64,000 nucleotides of DNA, taken from assembly GCA_018340805.1 (NCBI GenBank), contig JACMZG010001913.1, positions 18,035,629-18,099,628 of the forward strand, given 5' to 3'. Positions 46,004 through 57,173 of this stretch are shown here, piece by piece. A model generated the notes under the pieces. That model saw nothing but the letters and a program-made list of their open reading frames with translations, had not been told where the DNA came from and ran no database searches. Numbering within the stretch: position 1 is the first letter of the stretch; the number at the start of each line of letters is the position of its first letter. The stretch comes from Microvelia longipes (taxonomy: Eukaryota > Arthropoda > Insecta > Hemiptera > Veliidae). The translations under genes and the position numbers were made by a program.

Positions 46004-46155
46004 GATGACTCTTAATCATCTGAAGGTACGTCTACTCTATTTATGACTCCCCGTTGGAAATTAGGTTAGCGACCCTATTCTATTATGGTCCCGGCTTTCC
46101 AAGTGTGGGGACTGACCGACTTCTCATCTGCCCAGTTGGTACCGAAACAGCGATT
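46004..46155 (-). mobile_element. Second copy of the GC-rich LINE-like element, inverted
   Basis: Minus strand matches 24170-24300: GGCAGATGAGAAGTCGGTCA, then GTCCCCACAC..., and the GGAAATTAGG/CATCTGAAGGTACGTC landmarks in plus text. Confidence 0.6.
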
Positions 46156-46279
46156 TGGCCTTTTTTTTAACTCCTTTATTTTACATGTATACATTACAAT
46201 AATAAAATTGAGTTCCTTTGTCCACGTTAGAAGAGAAAATCTCTTGAGCCATGTGGGGTTAAAAATTTGGGGATAAAAA

Positions 46280-46500
46280 TGAGGCTTTCTCCGACTTCAG
46301 GAATCAGGAAAGGGAGACTGATGGCCAATACCCACCGCTCGCAGCACGTACTATTCCCAGGGACACCGATGATGTTGCTAAAGAAGTTGACGGGTCTTAC
46401 ATAACAGTTAGGTCCAACAGAGTTTACAACCGTGCTTCTCGTAAGAACGGTCTCAGCGCTAGGATTAAAAAATTACCAAAAGAGCACTGACACAGTTGGA
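46280..46500 (+). pseudogene. Unidentified coding-like remnant
   Basis: A GC-richer patch where one plus frame ends in YITVRSNRVYNRASRKNG, a few more residues, then a stop. Composition and codon texture differ from the surroundings. It may be the start of a retroelement ORF, but I recognise no domain. Confidence 0.25.
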
Positions 46501-47663
46501 CTGACTGCGCAGCCTAATGTCTTGAATAGCCTAAGGAAAAACAACTAACGCCTTATATCATAGAGTTTGGCCACTGCCTATATAACAAATTGCCGGGACT
46601 GGTTGCTGTTCGATCTAAACTAACTACACCTAAATATCACAGAATGTGCGTGATACACATTATAATTTTTATATTGCTAAAGTAAAATTTCCATTAGGTA
46701 TATAATATACAAAAGAAATAAGCATAAAAAGCATATAAAGTAAGCGTAGACGGGTTCTGCCATGTTTGCCAAAGAAGTAAGCATAGACGGTTTCTGCCAT
46801 GTCTGCCATGAGAATGACGTGATTAATTGCATTACTGTTTTATCTTGCAATTTAGCTCTCATGCTGCTCTATAATTTTTATCTCTTTCATAGATCCATAG
46901 GAATTTTATTAAACACTCTTTTATTAAGTTATTATAGAAATAAGTTTAATTTTTAGTTTTATAATTTATTAGAGATAAAAGTACTGTTATAAACTAAACA
47001 ACTTCATTGCAAAATTTTGTAAAATAAATCTGAAACATGTATACAACTACAAAATGGAACGAAATACGTCCCTCAAGGATAGGGGATATACCACAGAGAG
47101 TAATTTTAAACAAATGATTAGAGAGAGAGAATGATATCAAAACCCTCAACCGGTAATAAATCCGTCATTTTTTCCTCTAAACGCTCTATAACTCTAAAAC
47201 AGTCAAAAAAAAAGGAAAGAGCCAATACAAGTTTAAGCTCTTGTCATAATGCTAGAGAAAAAGAGGAAGGAGAGACAGTGGAAAGTAGACAAAGAGCGAA
47301 AAATGGACAGAAATAGAAAAGGGAGAGAGAGAGAAAGGAATGGGTCACAGAAATAGCACAAATAGAGATTCTCAAGTTAAAAAAATAGAGCGAAATAGAT
47401 TCCAATTCAAAATCTTCAGCTTTAAAGCGAGTTTGATGCAAAAAGGGGATTTTTCACAATGATTTATCTATAATGGGCTTAGGGAACGTTTTGCAGCGCT
47501 AAATCTTTACCTTTGGAAAATCCGTCACCCACTGGAGCCACTTGACCATCGATTAACCTTTTATTCAAAATAATATCAGTTATATTTTACCTCTATTTTT
47601 TCAATCATAATTCGAATGGTTCTATTATGTATAAGTTCAAAAGTAATACTAGAAATAGGAGTT
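46501..47663. other. Non-coding stretch
   Basis: A 38-bp tandem duplication at 46740-46808 (AAGC.TAGACGG.TTCTGCCA). A GAGA-rich patch at 47265-47345. No gene. Confidence 0.4.
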
Positions 47664-47775
47664 AATAGAAAAAGAAACATTCCTTCTACAAAAACTTGTT
47701 ATATTTAACAAAGCCATTTTCGATCTTACAAACCATCATCAACGTCTCAAAAAACTCAAAAAAGTCTAATGACTA
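47664..47775 (-). mobile_element. PLE-like 3'-end remnant, second subfamily
   Basis: Minus strand: TAGTCATTAGACTTTTTTGA, GAGACGTTGATGATGGTTTG, CTTTGTTAAATATAACAAG, TTTTTGTAGAAGGAATG. It aligns with 48537-48648. Confidence 0.5.
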
Positions 47776-47930
47776 AGTTAAAAATAAACAAAAATAAATA
47801 AGGTCATTTTTCCTTAAGAAATTCGCTAAAACGAATTTAATAATTTAATATAATTTAAATAAAATTTAATTAAGTTTTATTTTCATGAGGAAGATGCATG
47901 TTTTCACATTTCATGAGCTGCACATTTGAG

Positions 47931-48021
47931 GTAAGTAAGTAAGTAAGCCTTTTTATGCCATTTTGGCAATTCGGCATTTGCCGAGGCGTCCATCTGGATT
48001 CCCTGAGGTTAGGCAGGTTAT
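47931..48021 (-). mobile_element. LINE-like 3' end with (TTAC)4 tail
   Basis: Minus strand: CCTCAGGGAATCCAGATGGA, CGCCTCGGCAAATGCCGAAT, TGCCAAAATGGCATAAAAAG, then (CTTA)4. A short body ending in a tetranucleotide tail is typical of RTE-like or other non-LTR 3' ends. Class not certain. Confidence 0.45.
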
Positions 48022-48536
48022 CAGACTTTTTTTAAAGTTTTTTTTAAAATTAATATTTTCTCTTCTAACTATGAAATTATAGATTTCTTCCTAAAAAAAT
48101 ATAACTAATTGTAATTAATTATCATTATTATTTTATTTTATTTATTTATTTTTTATTATTATTTCAATTTAATTATTTTATCATTATTTTTGTTTATTTT
48201 ATTCGAGATTATTTTATTCTATTGAGGAAAAGCATTTCAGAGAAAGCATATCATCAATTTTGAGTTTAGGCTTTATTGTGATACTCTATTTATGTAACCA
48301 TTCACTAATGTATATATTTCTCATTCTATACCACTCTTGTCTATACCATGCCATTCTTTGCCATGCGTTTCCTCCACAGCAAACTGATATTTCGCACATT
48401 TGAGGTACTAGCAAAAATTTTTAGAGTTCAAATTAATTTGAATTACTTTTTAAAGTTTACTGTTGTTCAAGGCGGGACTAAAATCGCACCAGGGCGAATT
48501 GATTTAGAACTGTTCGGGGTGATAAGTTAAAGGATT
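48022..48536. other. Non-coding stretch
   Basis: Poly-TTTAT sequence, then a 60-codon frame (48348-48530) with no motif. Confidence 0.4.
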
Positions 48537-48648
48537 GATAGAAAACAGTCACTCCACAAAAACATGTGATGTTTAACAAAGACGATTTTTGATGGTTCGT
48601 TTCTAACAAGCCATCATTAGCGTCTCAAAAAACAAAGTATAATGACTA
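48537..48648 (-). mobile_element. PLE-like 3'-end remnant, second subfamily
   Basis: Minus strand: TAGTCATTATACTTTG, GAGACGCTAATGATGGCTTG, TTTGTTAAACATCACATG, then TTTTTGTGGAGTGACTG. The last box is close to TGTGGAGAGACT in the intact PLE. CTAATGATGG here and TTGATGATGG in the 47.7 kb copy each differ by one base from CTGATGATGG. Confidence 0.5.
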
Positions 48649-49189
48649 TAATTATTCATTATACGTTGCTTAATGTACCTTTTATTTTCATTCACCCAGC
48701 TGCTTTATTCCATTGCAAAACCACATCACATTTTTATTAGTAAAGTTCTGGCGGGAAATCACTCTTATCGATGTAATTTAACAATTTACAAGGGTTTAAC
48801 AATATAATAAAAATATTTATGCCACATTAAATTATTAAAACTAAATATTAGTGATAATTTTTGTATTCTAAAATGTTTTGTCCACGTATTAACTATCAGT
48901 GAGCTAATAATGAACTATAAAGTTTCAAGTATTTGTTGTTCACTAAACATTTCGTTCAAATTATAAAAATATTACGTTGAATTTGAGGAAACATTTCTTG
49001 TTTTATTCATATTTACTATCTTTAATCAAAAAGGGAAAGAGCTCTTGTTATAGTAATCTCAACGCCTTATATGTTCGACAACGGATTTTGTAGTCCCAAC
49101 TGAAAGATTATGTATATTTTATTGATTATATGTACACTTTTTTTGAACAAAAATAATTTAAAACTAGCAATTTTCCCAATGATTTTGTA
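48649..49189. other. Non-coding stretch
   Basis: Nothing recognised. Confidence 0.4.
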
Positions 49190-49358
49190 CAAATAATGGT
49201 AAGCATCTGGCTCTTGGCAATCATGATATATTAAATACAAACTGGTGCCTTACAACTTTTAGGTAGACTAATTACACAATACATCCGCGTGTTGCGTTTA
49301 GTGTGTGTTATAGTAGAGAAGTTTGACGACCTAAGAGCCAGATGCTTACCCAAATAAT
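49190..49358. mobile_element. 153-bp MITE with exact 8-bp target-site duplication
   Basis: TIR GGTAAGCATCTGGCTCTT starts at 49198 and its complement ends at 49350. Both sides are flanked by CAAATAAT (49190-49197 and 49351-49358). The 8-bp duplication fits hAT-like elements. The interior has no frame. Confidence 0.9.
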
Positions 49359-49519
49359 AGATAATAACTATTTACCGAAATTCTAAGCAAAAATTTCATA
49401 ATTTAAACAAAACGTAAGGTTAACAACAATTAATTATAACTTTATTTTTTTCATTAATATCCCAACGGCTTTGCCAAAAATTATAGGTATCTAATAAATC
49501 AAAAAAATCCCAGATTTAT

Positions 49520-49680
49520 ATGATGGTCCAAGAGCCGGGCCTGAAAAAATTTGACTCATTTTTTACTACTTCAAACCAAATATTTCTAAAAATATACCTT
49601 AAATTATGAAAAAAAACATAGTCAGCCTATCCAGAGTGGAGCCCATCATAGGATTGCGCATGCTCAAAATTTTATAAAAT
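49520..49680. repeat. Dispersed repeat, family G
   Basis: GGTCCAAGAGCCGGGCCTGA, TTCAAACCAAATATTTCTAA, CATAGTCAGCCTATCCAGAG. Same orientation as the main part of 28378-28575. Confidence 0.45.
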
Positions 49681-50355
49681 CGCACAAATTCAGTTTTCTA
49701 ATAAAAGCAGCAATATAATAATAATGCAAGAGACAACATTTCACGTTTGGCAATACTCAAGAGTATCAATTGATACAACGATACATATACCTATTACCTA
49801 TATTAAAGTTTTAATAACTTTTTAAATAAATAAAACGTGAATATACGAATATATTAAATAAAAAATATTTTCCTCTATTCGACCTGAAGATATTTTTCTA
49901 AATTAATTAACAGACAGCAAATTTAAATAACTTTTTAAACGTTAGCATTCAAAATAAATAACAGGCCTACTAGCAGCCAGGTTTATCTTTATAAAAAACA
50001 TACCATAAACGAGCAATAAAAATAATTAACTTGCCAAGCAATTCAGTACTACGCCCTTAATTAATTGGGAGTTAAAATAGTAATATAAAGTGATTTTTGA
50101 ACGATAACTTTTACGATTTAACGTTTTATAGTCCCTTCAAAATGCGAATGTTTATCGTTAAAATTTCCTTCGCTCTTTTTATTTAAGACTTGAATTATAA
50201 TTAGGTTTGCTTTAAAATTAAAGCAGAATTTCTTTCGTTTTTTTGTGCTAATTAAATGAGATGTACTACTTAGTAAAATAATAATAGAATCGAGAGACTT
50301 AATTATCAGAGTTCATTCAGTGTCAATAATTATTTTAAAAATTATTTATTCTACT
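49681..50355. other. Non-coding stretch
   Basis: Nothing recognised. Confidence 0.4.
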
Positions 50356-50359
50356 AGGA

Positions 50360-50690
50360 AACGAAGAAAAGATCCTCTAAAAAAACAATAGTTTATTGGC
50401 AAAGCGCTTTCAACCTAACATGAGATCATCATCAGTGCCTGTACAAATTAGTTATTAAAAATAAAAACAAATTACATCAGAAAAGTCAAATAAAGAGAAA
50501 TAACAAAGAAACACAAAAATGCAAAAATACTTAAACAGAAACGCGGAAACAAAATAATAAAAAATACAATGATAAATAAATAAAACACATACAAATAAAT
50601 CATAAGCGAAAAATATGAAACAAATACAGCAAATAAAAATAAAATAAATCACCATGGAGATAGAGATGAAAGTTATTAATACATAAAACT
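50360..50690 (-). mobile_element. PLE 3'-end remnant
   Basis: Minus strand: A/T-rich 3' UTR, hammerhead motif (50398-50440), CCAATAAAC, then TTTTTTTAGAGGATCTTTTC in the position of TGTRGAGAGACTTTT. No coding part. A 66-codon minus frame here is Phe/Cys-rich UTR sequence. Confidence 0.65.
50398..50440 (-). ncRNA. Hammerhead ribozyme motif, solo PLE end
   Basis: Minus strand: GGCA, CTGATGA, T, helix II GATCT/AGGTT (with G-U pairs) around CATGTT, GAAA, GCGCT, T, TGCC. All invariant core bases are present; helix I is 4 bp. Predicted cleavage after CUU is a permitted NUH triplet, though weaker than CUC. Confidence 0.82.
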
Positions 50691-50889
50691 ATTTTCTTTT
50701 CCGAGATGGTTATTTATTTTTATTTTTTATGGTTATCTATTTTCTCAGGTTATTTATTTGTTATTCTGTTTTATGATAGTAACCTTATATTTTTTTATCA
50801 ACGAAAGAATACAAAATCCTTAATAATACTTAAAAATTAATAATAATTGAAGAGCAGAAGTCTGCATGTCGGACCGCGTGCTTAACAAT
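50691..50889. other. Non-coding
   Basis: Nothing recognised. Confidence 0.4.
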
Positions 50890-51490
50890 CCATTTTTACT
50901 TTTCTTAATTTAAACCGTAGGAAATTGAAAAAGTATTACGTTTGCAAAAATAACCGAAACCAGGATGTCACCAGAATTAGTCGTATCATTCGTTTTTAGG
51001 GCCTTCTGAGGGGTTTCCACGAAGTTGTTCGTCTGTATGAGTGTGTCTGTTATCATCGTAGTTCCTAGTGTATTTATGCTAGAGAGTTCAAACTTTGTAC
51101 AAAAATATGTTGTTCAGCTATTCAGAACTTTTTTATTACGTTATTAACAGCAATTTTGACTCAGTAAAAAAATTAAAAATTATAAAAAACGAAAAAAATG
51201 TTGCGATCGGATACATGGCACGCATGTAGCCATGCATAAGAATAACCTATGAGCTTCGCTTTATTTCATTATCAGCATTACTTCAATTTTTATCATATGA
51301 ATTTTTGAAAAATCGGGAAATAATCCAAATTTAGTTCAAGAATATACACTAAAGCAATAAATAAGTACACCAAGTTCCATTTCAATACGACAATTATATT
51401 TACGGTTTTGATGAATCATAAACGTGAAGCAACGTCAAGAGAGGTCATTGCCTGGATAGGTGGGAATAAACGCATGAACGCATATACTTT
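50890..51490 (+). repeat. Family A copy
   Basis: Starts TTTTTACTTTTCTTAATTTA. Includes GGATGTCACCAGAATTAGTC, TTATCATCGTAGTTCCTAGT, GATACATGGCACGCATGTAG, and a diverged 5S-like block at 51412-51470 (AATCATAAACGTGAAGCAAC, then GAGGTCATTGCCTGGATAGG). A 68-codon frame (51408-51614) overlaps this block and is not a gene. Confidence 0.75.
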
Positions 51491-52065
51491 TCATACACAA
51501 CAAATTAAAAAGCGAACGAAAGTAAAAGTGTTAAATAAAAACACGAAACAAGTTGACCAACTAAATCCTTCAGAACTCCTTTACTTTTCACAGGAAAAAA
51601 TTATAAAAATATAGAAACAATTTTGGAGCAACAGGCTAGCCCTGCGTGACACCATCGCGTGCTATAGGTCCCATTAGTAGATTTTTTCATCTTAACCAGC
51701 TTTCTCTGAATTTTTCATTTATATACTCTGTCAACTCTTCTTTCACATCTCTGAACAATCTATAATTTATTTATTCATAATTGGCTTAATTGTTTAATAA
51801 CATAATTTATCCTAAAACTGAATATTTAGTTAATTAAACAAAGGCAAAGAAAAAAAATATGATAGTATTATTTTAAATAAAAGATAATTTGTTGTTAATT
51901 ATTGTTTTATTATTAATTTTAAATAAATTAGTATTAGATAATTTATATAATAATTTTTGATAATAATTAAATATATAAAAAGGAGACAAACAAAGCTGTA
52001 CAAAAACACACTATATTATTTTAACGCTAATTTGTAGCAAATTAAAGAGCTAAAACAAACGCGAT
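51491..52065. other. Non-coding stretch
   Basis: Nothing recognised. Confidence 0.4.
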
Positions 52066-52200
52066 GGTCCGCAAGCCGGGCGAATTTACTTTTCAGTGCG
52101 TGCTTTCGTATTTTGTAATCTACTACATGTTAATGTTTCCGGTTTACGCTTTATAACTTGAGTAGTAGTATTATTACTCAAAGGAAATGCGCATATGTAT
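52066..52200 (+). repeat. Family C repeat
   Basis: GCGATGGTCCGCAAGCCGGG, CGAATTTACTTTTCAGTGCG, then TGCTTTCGTATTTTG and a TTATAACTTGAGTAG end. Confidence 0.68.
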
Positions 52201-52254
52201 TCCATTAGTTACACAAAAATATGCTCATCCTTACACAATTAGCATATTATTACA

Positions 52255-52284
52255 ATAATGTAAACACTGTAGAGTGTTTACATT
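52255..52284. repeat. Perfect palindrome
   Basis: TAATGTAAACACT and AGTGTTTACATTA around GTAG. It shares its stem with palindromes at 17.75 and 32.48 kb. Confidence 0.85.
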
Positions 52285-53324
52285 ATTAATGCTTATTATT
52301 AAGAAATGAGCACATCTATTTATATATCTTGAGAATTTTGCTATGGAGCACATACCTACGGATGTCGTGTCTTTTTATAAAAAAAATCATCATAAGGAAC
52401 ACTTATCATCACAGAAAAATATGTTTACGTAATTGTTTATGATATTTAGAAAAGTTTAAAGAGCCGCCTATTAAGCTATGTAGGATTCACCTCAATACGT
52501 AAAAGTACTTCTCAATAGACACGATTTTTGTGTAAGTTTCATTATAATTGGATTAGCCGTTTGAACTTTAGCGTGTTTACAAAAATTCCACATCCATACA
52601 CTGATACATGCATACAGACACTATTTTTCAATTTTTGGGATCTATAGGTGCTAAAACGCTAACAATAGATAAATATGTGGGTGTAAGATTTTTTTTAATT
52701 CTCACTCCTTTTAGGAGTTAGGGAAGCAAAATAAACAAAAAGTTTTAAAACAAAAAAAATCAAATAAAAAAACCCCAATTTTTGGGATTTTCGCTTAGTT
52801 TGTTGATTTTTAATCCTTAAATATAACCTTTAAAGTACTTTTATATATCAACCCTAAAATGGAAGACATATAATGGAATCAAACTTAACTAGGTTATTCA
52901 AAGTTTTAAAAACATTGAACATTCCTGGTAGTCGTTTATTTTATTTTAAAACCTTGAAAATGTCAAAGTTACATTGGCGCCGAGTGTATTTTAGTTTTAA
53001 GAGTGTAAATTTTACACCAAAAATCTATAAAAAGTTAGTTAAAACCTTCTTTTAAAGTGAATTAAAAGACAGAAATAATGTGACGATACACATAATTATT
53101 GCATTGGTATAATATATGTATAATAGATTTTGTTACTATATGAGTACGATTTCTGTATTGCGATAGACTTGGAATGTGAATAAAATCTCCTTAAATTCCT
53201 TTATTGTAATTTTTAAAAAAATCAGGATTTTTCGATCTCCTTTACACTTCCAATGTCCAAGGCTCCAGCAATAATTGATCTAAATTTAACATTAGACCAA
53301 CATTTATTTTAGTCATGTTACTTT
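52285..53324. other. Non-coding stretch
   Basis: A 60-codon frame (52873-53055) has no motif. Nothing else. Confidence 0.4.
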
Positions 53325-54860
53325 TCTTCATTAATACCGCAGGTATAAATGAAATAGGAAAAGTACTGTGCTTGTGTTTCAGGTGTTTTTAAGACCTCCT
53401 GATTGGTTTTTATAAAGTTGTCTGTCCGTATGTGTTTGTGTGTGAGTGTCGGTATATCAGTGTGTATATGTGTTCGTAGCTCTTTGTGATTTTTGAATAT
53501 ATTTTGAGTTATTATAATACGACACACGGCTAAAATCAATTGACAGCGCGCCAAAAATTTGTGACGGAAAGAATTCTATTGGTTCAGACCGACCACGCTC
53601 TTTCCCCTTCCACCTCATGCCAACCTCTGTATAAAAAAATACATTTATCGTAAATAAAATCATAAAAAGGCAACAAAATTGTAAATATTTGTAACCTCGC
53701 GTCGCTTTTATTTCCCTCATTGTGCAATCTGTTTGAGTTCGTTTCGTTTCATTCCAATCTGTTCAATTCATCCAATTATTGCAGAGTTGTAATGTGATCT
53801 GAGTGCCTATGAGACGCATGGACATTGCTTGCTATTTGAGTACAGCGCAGGGTCTGTGGTCTGTCAACCAAAAGGCATTTTTTTGAAAATGCCATGTCTT
53901 TCAATAGATGACAGTCTTGACTTTTTTAAGTCATGAATGCATATTGTGTCATATTATTTTTATAATATGAAACAATACGCATTCAATTATACAAACTTGA
54001 CACAAAAAAGCAGTTTGTTTTGGAAAAAAGTAATTATAGCTGACGATTTATTTAAATCGTCGAACTTTTATCATAGAACTATTATGATCCATTGCATTAC
54101 GTAATTACCAACTTTAACTCCACTTAATTCATACTTCCCCAAAAAATTTAAAGCAACACTTAGTTGGTAAATTTATAAGATACAACAATATTCCTACTTA
54201 AAAAGTAAACAAATAATTTTTAAAAATAAAAAAATACGATATCAAATAAAAACAAATAATAAAATTCAAAACATAACCTGACTTTCAGTGTTGCCAAAGT
54301 AGGGATTTTTTTTGTTTCTTAAAAAAGGGATTTTTTTTATTAAAAAAAGAGGGTTGAAAGCATTGAGATTTTGGCGGGCTGTCAATTGATTTTAGCCGTG
54401 TGTCGTATTATAGTAGCTGTAATTGAAATACTTTACTTTATTGTTAATCACAACACCATTTACATGTATATGTATGTATACATACATACATATATATGTA
54501 TGTTTGTTGTTTAACTTCTCCTAGATGTTAAACAAATTAGAGTGTTGGAGCTTCGTACAAAAATCAGTCTACCGCTAAAGTTGTGCTATTTGGGGGAAAA
54601 AAATATAACGTCAATAACCTGCAATAATGACTAATTTCAAAAATCATAAAACGCGGAAAAATAGTGCGATTGAGATTTGGCACGCATTTGGCCATGTATA
54701 AGACTAACACATGTGCATAGTGTCGCCTCACTATCAGCATTAGTTCAATTTTCATCGAATGTCTTGTGTAAGCTTTTTAAAAAATTGTAAAAAATCAAAA
54801 AAATATCCGATTGAGTTTAAATCTGGTACAAGTGTATACCTTGCAGGTGTATAAATGCAT
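53325..54860 (+). repeat. Family A copy split by a transposon insertion
   Basis: The 5' part at 53325-53490 runs from TACTTTTCTTCATTAATACC to TGTTCGTAGCTCTTTG. The continuation at 54540-54860 starts TTGGAGCTTCGTACAAAAAT and goes to GGTACAAGTGTATACCTTGC. The gap is filled mainly by the TIR element at 53513-54412. Confidence 0.75.
53513..54412. mobile_element. Non-autonomous TIR transposon, about 900 bp, nested in family A
   Basis: TIRs of about 43 bp match almost perfectly: TATAATACGACACACGGCTA and AAATCAATTGACAGC at 53513-53555, complement at 54368-54412. A TA duplication is possible. The interior has no transposase. A GC-richer stretch at 53560-53860 lies inside. Confidence 0.87.
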
Positions 54861-54889
54861 CCTAGTACCAAAAAATTGTTTTTTGTACG

Positions 54890-55075
54890 ATCAAAAATTT
54901 ACTTTTGAGTTTTAACTCTTTAGCACACACATACAGACAGACAACTTTAAAAACACTAAGTATATCTTAAAAACACACAAGAGGGATAATTCAGGTGAAT
55001 TCTCAGTTTCGGATAATTAGTACAAACACAATACTTTTTCAATATACCTCCGGTGTAAATTAGGCAAAGTAAACA
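54890..55075 (-). repeat. Family A 5'-end fragment, inverted
   Basis: Plus text: AGTTTTAACTCTTTAGCACA, CACATACAGACAGACAACTT, CAGTTTCGGATAATTAGTAC, CACAATACTTTTTCAATATA, CCTCCGGTGTAAATTAGGC. Confidence 0.75.
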
Positions 55076-55676
55076 TTTTATTTTTATCTTACAAAAATAA
55101 ACAAAATGATGATTTATAGACAATTTTGTTTAGATTTTTATTTTTATCACTGTACTAAATAATAAAATAAGCAATGCTTTCTAAAATGATAAGACAATAC
55201 AATTTTTTTGTCCCCTACTGTATAACAGTAAAGCATTTAAACCACAAACCCGGAAAAATGGGATCGAATGACAAGAATGACGTTTCTCATTCCGAAAGAT
55301 AACTTTTTGTCTTTCGGAAAAAAACATCCCCATTCCTCGGTTAATAAACGAAATTGGATTGAGACATAGAAACGAGGGGGAAATAAAGAATCCGCAAAAA
55401 AAATTGGTTAAAAAATTAGAGATTTCTGTTGACACGAATACTTGTGATGACACTAAACTTAGAACAGAGAGACAAATATTTCAATGGTACAGTTTTATTT
55501 ACGAAATTTTGGTCTGGTTTGAAAACAATAAGCTATAAATTATATGAAATTAGACAGCTACTAATGAGATTACATTTTAAGTTTTTTTTGGTTTTTTAAA
55601 AGAAAAACTGTTTACAATAGAACTCTTTTAGCGAATTTCATTTGGAAAAATTCGCATATGGAGTAAGCCTTACTGA
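55076..55676. other. Non-coding stretch
   Basis: A 90-codon minus frame (55181-55453) has no motif. CTTTCGG/CCGAAAG hairpin near 55293-55317. Confidence 0.4.
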
Positions 55677-55696
55677 TTGAGGAGTAAACTTACTGG

Positions 55697-55935
55697 TGCC
55701 ATCGGCTACGCCTCAGAAGCTATCCCTATAAACTCCTCAGCTACGCCTCTGGGTTTAAACATAATACTTTCCTTGCCTAACGCCTCAAAAGCTATCCCTA
55801 TAAACTCCTCAGCTACGCCTCTGGGTTTAAACATAATACTTTCCTTGCCTAACGCCTCAGAAGCTATCCCTATAAACTCCTCAGCTACGCCTCTGGGTTT
55901 AAACATAATACTTTCCTTGCCTAACGCCTCAGGAC
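55697..55935. repeat. 72-bp tandem repeat, 3 units (family F related)
   Basis: CTATCCCTATAAACTCCTCA recurs at 55720, 55792 and 55864. Units are almost identical and include CTACGCCTCTGGG and CTTGCCTAACGCCTC. 72 bp is a multiple of 3, so frames stay open on both strands. That explains the repetitive 112- and 78-codon frames, which I do not call as genes. Confidence 0.95.
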
Positions 55936-57173
55936 CCAACAAAGAAAGGGGGCTAATGACTGTTTCCTCCCTTCGTACGCAAATAACTATTTCTTATACT
56001 TACGGTAGTAAATGAGGAAACGTGAAAAATAAATGTTCAGGGCATATCTATTGCTTTATTTAATCAATTATATTAGTACATCTATGAGTAAGGTTAGCTA
56101 GGGTTAGTAAAACCTACACGCGCACGCTAAAACCTAAATCTTGCCGCTTGTCGTTGTACTATTGAACATCACCTTCTCTCGAAAATTTATAATTAGTTTT
56201 CCCAAGTACATTTTATTTTGAGTTTCGCTTATATAAATGTAAAAGTAAAAATATCCGTTTAAATTCATCTTCATTACAACCTCATCAAACCAGGTTTCTT
56301 TTTACAATAATTTACTTACCCAGGCCTAAAACATACAACATTGTTGAACTACTTATACACCCTACACTTTACACCCTTCACTTTACACCCTTCACTTTGC
56401 CGCCTCACCTTCAATTTGGGATTAATTACTTCAGTAAGCTATAGTTTCTCTTTATTATTTTCTTATTTTATACATGTTTTATATTTCCGCGCTGAAAAAC
56501 ACCCACAGTGCTTGAGGGCAAGTAAAACGCTCACGCGAAATACATTCCACCACTAAAAACTTGTTTTTTTGCACATTTCTATTTCTTATATGTGGGCCAA
56601 ATTTCAAATGTTTACATCATTAAACAAATTTGTTTACAAATAATGGCGTTATAAAACTTAAAAATATCCTGAATTGTTTAGAAAGGTCATTTTTTTACTA
56701 AGTTTCAACTCGTATATCCAAACTGTAAGCTACGATAGTAACAGACACACATACGCAGTTAGTTCCAAGGGATTTTTCATCAATTTATCTTCTGTAACGT
56801 TTATCATTCATCTAACTGATTTAAACTGGCTTTTCCAAGCCAATCGTTCTATTAAAAGAATATCATAAAATTAATCGATGGACAAAACGCTTCAGCGGAT
56901 AGTTTGAAAAGAAGCCATTAATCACAGAAGTTTAAGAACAAAAATCAAAGTTATTTTTTAATTAATAGCTTAACTTTTAAAAAGTGTATCATATATAACT
57001 GCGTTTAAGGTCATTCACAATGTTTCAATGTTCATGTTCACAATGTTTCAACAAGCATTGCTTTTAAAGTTAGGAAACTGTTAGTTCATATTAAATATAC
57101 TTGTCTTATTAGAATTAGTATTACTCTCCATGATTGCTATATAATTGATGCTGGAGCACTAATGAGACATTAA
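55936..57173. other. Mostly non-coding stretch
   Basis: CTTTACACCCTTCA duplications at 56366-56396. A family A scrap on minus at 56695-56765 (AGTTTCAACTCGTATATCCA, AGCTACGATAGTAACAGACA). No gene. Confidence 0.45.

Noticed and set aside
55181..55453. 90-codon minus frame with a hydrophobic start
   Set aside because: No recognisable domain; length is not unusual for chance in 64 kb.
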